Shown here one piece after another: positions 61,628 to 64,000 of a stretch of DNA of 64,000 nucleotides; within the stretch, counting starts at the first letter, position 1, and each line of letters begins with the position of its first letter. The position numbers and the translations under genes are program-made. The DNA is from Gemmatimonadaceae bacterium (GTDB taxonomy: Bacteria; Gemmatimonadota; Gemmatimonadetes; Gemmatimonadales; Gemmatimonadaceae): positions 51,833 to 115,832 of the forward strand of contig JBBEBQ010000011.1 of the NCBI GenBank assembly GCA_040882285.1, read 5' to 3'. The notes below the pieces were generated by a model. It made no database searches. It was not told the origin of the DNA and saw nothing but the letters and a program-made list of their open reading frames with translations.

Positions 61628-64000
61628 TTAGTTGAAGTTGTACCTCACGCCCAGCTGAATCCGGTAAACGTCCCCGGTTCCGGCGGTCGGCTCCAGGGTC
61701 TCGGTCAGGAGCTTACCATCGACATTCTCCAACCTGTAGAGCGCCCTTCCCTGCGCGTCGGCGCCGCGAGCGATCAACGGCTGGTTTTCCACCATTCGCT
61801 GGCCTATGCCCCAATTCTTGTTGAGGAGATTTCCGACGTTAAGGAAGTCGAGCCGCAGCTGCAGGGAATTCCGGTTTCCGGAGACGCTCCCGAAGACCTC
61901 CTGCGAAAGACTGAAGTCAGCTCTCGTGACCCTGGGAAGAAACACGGCGTTGCGCTCGGCATACTTGCCTCTGTTCGCACTGAGATACTTATCCTGCTTG
62001 ATGTAAGCGTCCCAAGCGGCCGCCTGTTCTGCCGCAGTGAAGGTTACCGCGCCAGAGGTATACGTCTGGAAGTTCATCTCCGACACGTCTCGATGGATGT
62101 AGATGAGGTCGTTACTGAAGCCGCCATCGCCGTTCAAGTCGCCACTGAAAGTGTAGCTCGTGTTCCCAATGGTGCGGTTCTCGAGGAACAGCGACGCGGT
62201 AGTTGCGCCGAAGCTGAAATACTCCCTCCGGATCGAGCCGGCCAGGAAGAAGCGATGCCCCGGCGAAGTACCCGCGTACGCCAGCCCCGGCCTGTTCGGG
62301 TTGCCTGAGTGCGGGTTGTTGTTCCATGATCCGAACGCGATCGAGCCAGGATCGACGGTATTTTTCGCGACACCATAGCTGTACGCCGTCTTGACGTAAG
62401 TGCCGGCGCCGAAGGGTTTCTCGAGAGACCCCGCGAGGTTCCATGAATAACCGTCGTTCTGGTTTTTCAGGACGATCGCGCTGGTGATGTTACTGTTGAG
62501 TCTGTTACCCCCGACCCATCGCGGCCGGGTGTCGGCCCCGGAGAACCGGGACTGATTCTGAGCCAGATTCGCGTTGATGTAATACACGCCGTTCACGTCC
62601 CGGCTGTACAGGAACTCACCGGTTCCGACAAGCCCGAATGGCAGGCGCTGGTCGACCGCGACGTTGGTTCGCCATAGCTGGGGAAACTTGTACGTCGAAT
62701 CAGTAAGCGCGAGGCCGTAGCTCGCCGCCGGGGCGCCGGTTGCGCCACGCTTGTAGTGGTCCGGGTCGGGATGGAAGGGCCGGGCAGTCGTGTTGTCCAA
62801 CTGCTCGAACCCGGTCAGCATGCCGTTCTCGCCGATCTGGTTGGAGATCCACACATACGCCGGACGCCCTGTGAAGATTCCGGTGCCGCCACGTACCTGC
62901 GTGCTGCGCGTGCCGGTCGGGTCCCAATTGAAGCCAAACCGCGGGGAAATCAAAATGTTCCGGCCCGGCATCTTGTCGGTCGCGAATCTGACCGGAGCGC
63001 CGAATTCATCCCGGAACGTCATGCCCGGAACGGCCGGGTTCTCCAATCCGGTCTCGCTGAAGCGCGGCACGTCGAACCTCAAGCCGAACGTAAGGCGCAG
63101 CTTGTCGCTGACGCGCCACTGATCCTGCCCATAAATGCCGGCGTAGAACACCTCGAGCGGTTGAATGGGCTTGTCCTGTCCCGGAATGTTGGACCAGCGC
63201 ACCTGGAATCGGCGCAACGTCACCGGCGACACGGTGCGATTCGGATTGGCGAGATAGTCGTTCGCATCCGTGTAGAAATCGGACAGCGAGTTGTAGACGT
63301 ACGCGCTCTGCGAGCCAGGGAAGAACACGTTCTCCGACTCGTACCACTCGGCGCTGACGCCCGCCGTGAGCTCGTGGTTGACCCCGTGTCTCGTGAGGTT
63401 GTTAAGGAACTGGATGCTGTTGTAGCGGAGCTCGTTGCTCGGAGTGAACGGCTCGAATCCGAAGGAAGTGTAAACGGAGCCGCTGTTGAGAACGTCCACC
63501 ATCGGGAAGAAAGTGCCGTTGAACCCACGGCTCTCGTCGTGGCTGGAGTAGCCGACGACCATGTTGTTCGACATGTCGGTACCGAATGTCGAGTTCCATT
63601 CACCGGCTACCGATTTGATGTTCTCCAGAATCTTGTAATTCGAGTTCTCGAAATTCAGCCCGCGCGAGTTGCTTCTGCGGCTGCCGAAGCCGAGCGAAGA
63701 GGAGTTCGACATGAGAACGTCCGTGTCCGACTCCAGAATGTTGAACCGCAAGCTCAGCTTGTTCCTGTCGTTGACGTTGAAGTCAAACTTCGTGAGGAAC
63801 CGCATGGCCGGCGTCTTGTTGTCGTAGCCCTGATAACCGCCGGTCTCGTACCCGAAGTTGCTGCGCAAATAGCTGCTCAGGTTGTCCAGGTCGGAGGCCA
63901 GGACGCGCGTCACACCTCCTTCGACAGGCTCACCGCCGGTATTGGCACGGAAAGTGGTTCCCGGTGAGGTCAGGCCGTCCACCTCATAATTGACGAAGAA
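61628..64000 (-). CDS. TonB-dependent receptor, Oar-like (5' end outside window)
   Basis: The frame is open from the right edge to the stop at 61628, giving about 790 C-terminal residues. The visible part starts with FFVNYEVDG, the usual end of the plug region in Oar-like receptors, and continues through barrel strands (FDFNVNDRNKLSLRFNI, WRVSDKLRLTFGLRFDVPRFS, FGFNWDPTGTRSTQVRGGTG) to a final GDVYRIQLGVRYNFN with the aromatic end expected for BAM insertion. Oar-like proteins belong to the group with an N-terminal carboxypeptidase-regulatory domain, which would lie outside the window. The substrate is unknown. It shares a terminator with mlaD. Confidence 0.9.
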   Translation of the reverse strand, partial: FFVNYEVDGLTSPGTTFRANTGGEPVEGGVTRVLASDLDNLSSYLRSNFGYETGGYQGYDNKTPAMRFLTKFDFNVNDRNKLSLRFNILESDTDVLMSNSSSLGFGSRRSNSRGLNFENSNYKILENIKSVAGEWNSTFGTDMSNNMVVGYSSHDESRGFNGTFFPMVDVLNSGSVYTSFGFEPFTPSNELRYNSIQFLNNLTRHGVNHELTAGVSAEWYESENVFFPGSQSAYVYNSLSDFYTDANDYLANPNRTVSPVTLRRFQVRWSNIPGQDKPIQPLEVFYAGIYGQDQWRVSDKLRLTFGLRFDVPRFSETGLENPAVPGMTFRDEFGAPVRFATDKMPGRNILISPRFGFNWDPTGTRSTQVRGGTGIFTGRPAYVWISNQIGENGMLTGFEQLDNTTARPFHPDPDHYKRGATGAPAASYGLALTDSTYKFPQLWRTNVAVDQRLPFGLVGTGEFLYSRDVNGVYYINANLAQNQSRFSGADTRPRWVGGNRLNSNITSAIVLKNQNDGYSWNLAGSLEKPFGAGTYVKTAYSYGVAKNTVDPGSIAFGSWNNNPHSGNPNRPGLAYAGTSPGHRFFLAGSIRREYFSFGATTASLFLENRTIGNTSYTFSGDLNGDGGFSNDLIYIHRDVSEMNFQTYTSGAVTFTAAEQAAAWDAYIKQDKYLSANRGKYAERNAVFLPRVTRADFSLSQEVFGSVSGNRNSLQLRLDFLNVGNLLNKNWGIGQRMVENQPLIARGADAQGRALYRLENVDGKLLTETLEPTAGTGDVYRIQLGVRYNFN

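Noticed and set aside
24931..64000. Several long antisense frames opposite real genes, for example opposite the tldD, M20 and pilB genes
   Set aside because: They are Arg/Ala/Pro-rich, as expected of shadow frames in high-GC DNA, and lack family features.

Overview
The window is a high-GC, gene-dense bacterial chromosome segment. Its content points to Gemmatimonadota or a close relative in the FCB group. The indicators are an SprA-type outer-membrane translocon, a SARP/BTAD regulator fused through a membrane segment to a TolB-like propeller, a DUF5916 outer-membrane protein, Tat-exported TldD paralogues, an Oar-like TonB receptor and an MSHA-like pilus locus. The phylum is inferred from family memory; no 16S rRNA or tRNA gene is visible.

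Region 1 (1-16617) is a type IV pilus locus of the MSHA/pseudopilus type. On the + strand it holds a PilO/GspM-like C-terminus, a small PilP/MshK-like protein, the secretin (MshL), an ExeA/MshM-type AAA ATPase, a TPR protein (MshN-like) and a lipoprotein joining a secretin-type N domain to a GspK-like helix-hairpin-helix. On the - strand follow a Wzy/PglL-like glycan ligase with a TPR tail and three pilins. A 1358-residue membrane-anchored SARP-ATPase-propeller protein and four more pilin-like proteins follow on the + strand. The matching motor genes (comEA-like, pilB, pilT, pilC) lie apart at 44.6-49.4 kb.

Region 2 (16.6-33.6 kb) carries a carboxylesterase, a PAS histidine kinase, a scar made of a tldD 3' end fused to a broken kinase fragment, an exported protein of unknown function, a tldD-pmbA-tldD operon, a DUF1624-like acyltransferase, an M20 peptidase, a PhzF-like isomerase, an ABC exporter and a DUF5916 protein. 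Region 3 (33.7-44.2 kb) has a two-gene membrane unit, pxpABC (5-oxoprolinase), a redox cluster, an Ada-like protein, a TonB-type protein and an ACR3 arsenite pump. The redox cluster is a probable selenocysteine peroxiredoxin lipoprotein read through an in-frame UGA, a TlpA-like thioredoxin and a CcdA/DsbD-type membrane protein. Region 4 (49.7-64 kb) is concerned with the cell envelope: an M28 peptidase, SprA, LptF, LptG, MlaE, MlaD and a TonB-dependent receptor that runs off the right edge.

Two observations stand out. First, the peroxiredoxin at 38940-39575 has UGA exactly where relatives carry the peroxidatic Cys, and a SECIS-like hairpin follows it. Second, many gaps between genes contain degenerate tandem heptanucleotide arrays or long imperfect inverted repeats. 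Several arrays are arranged as inverted pairs, two paired elements share a GGAATCCA terminus, and one array is translated. They look like one family of short non-coding elements that could be mobile or structured.
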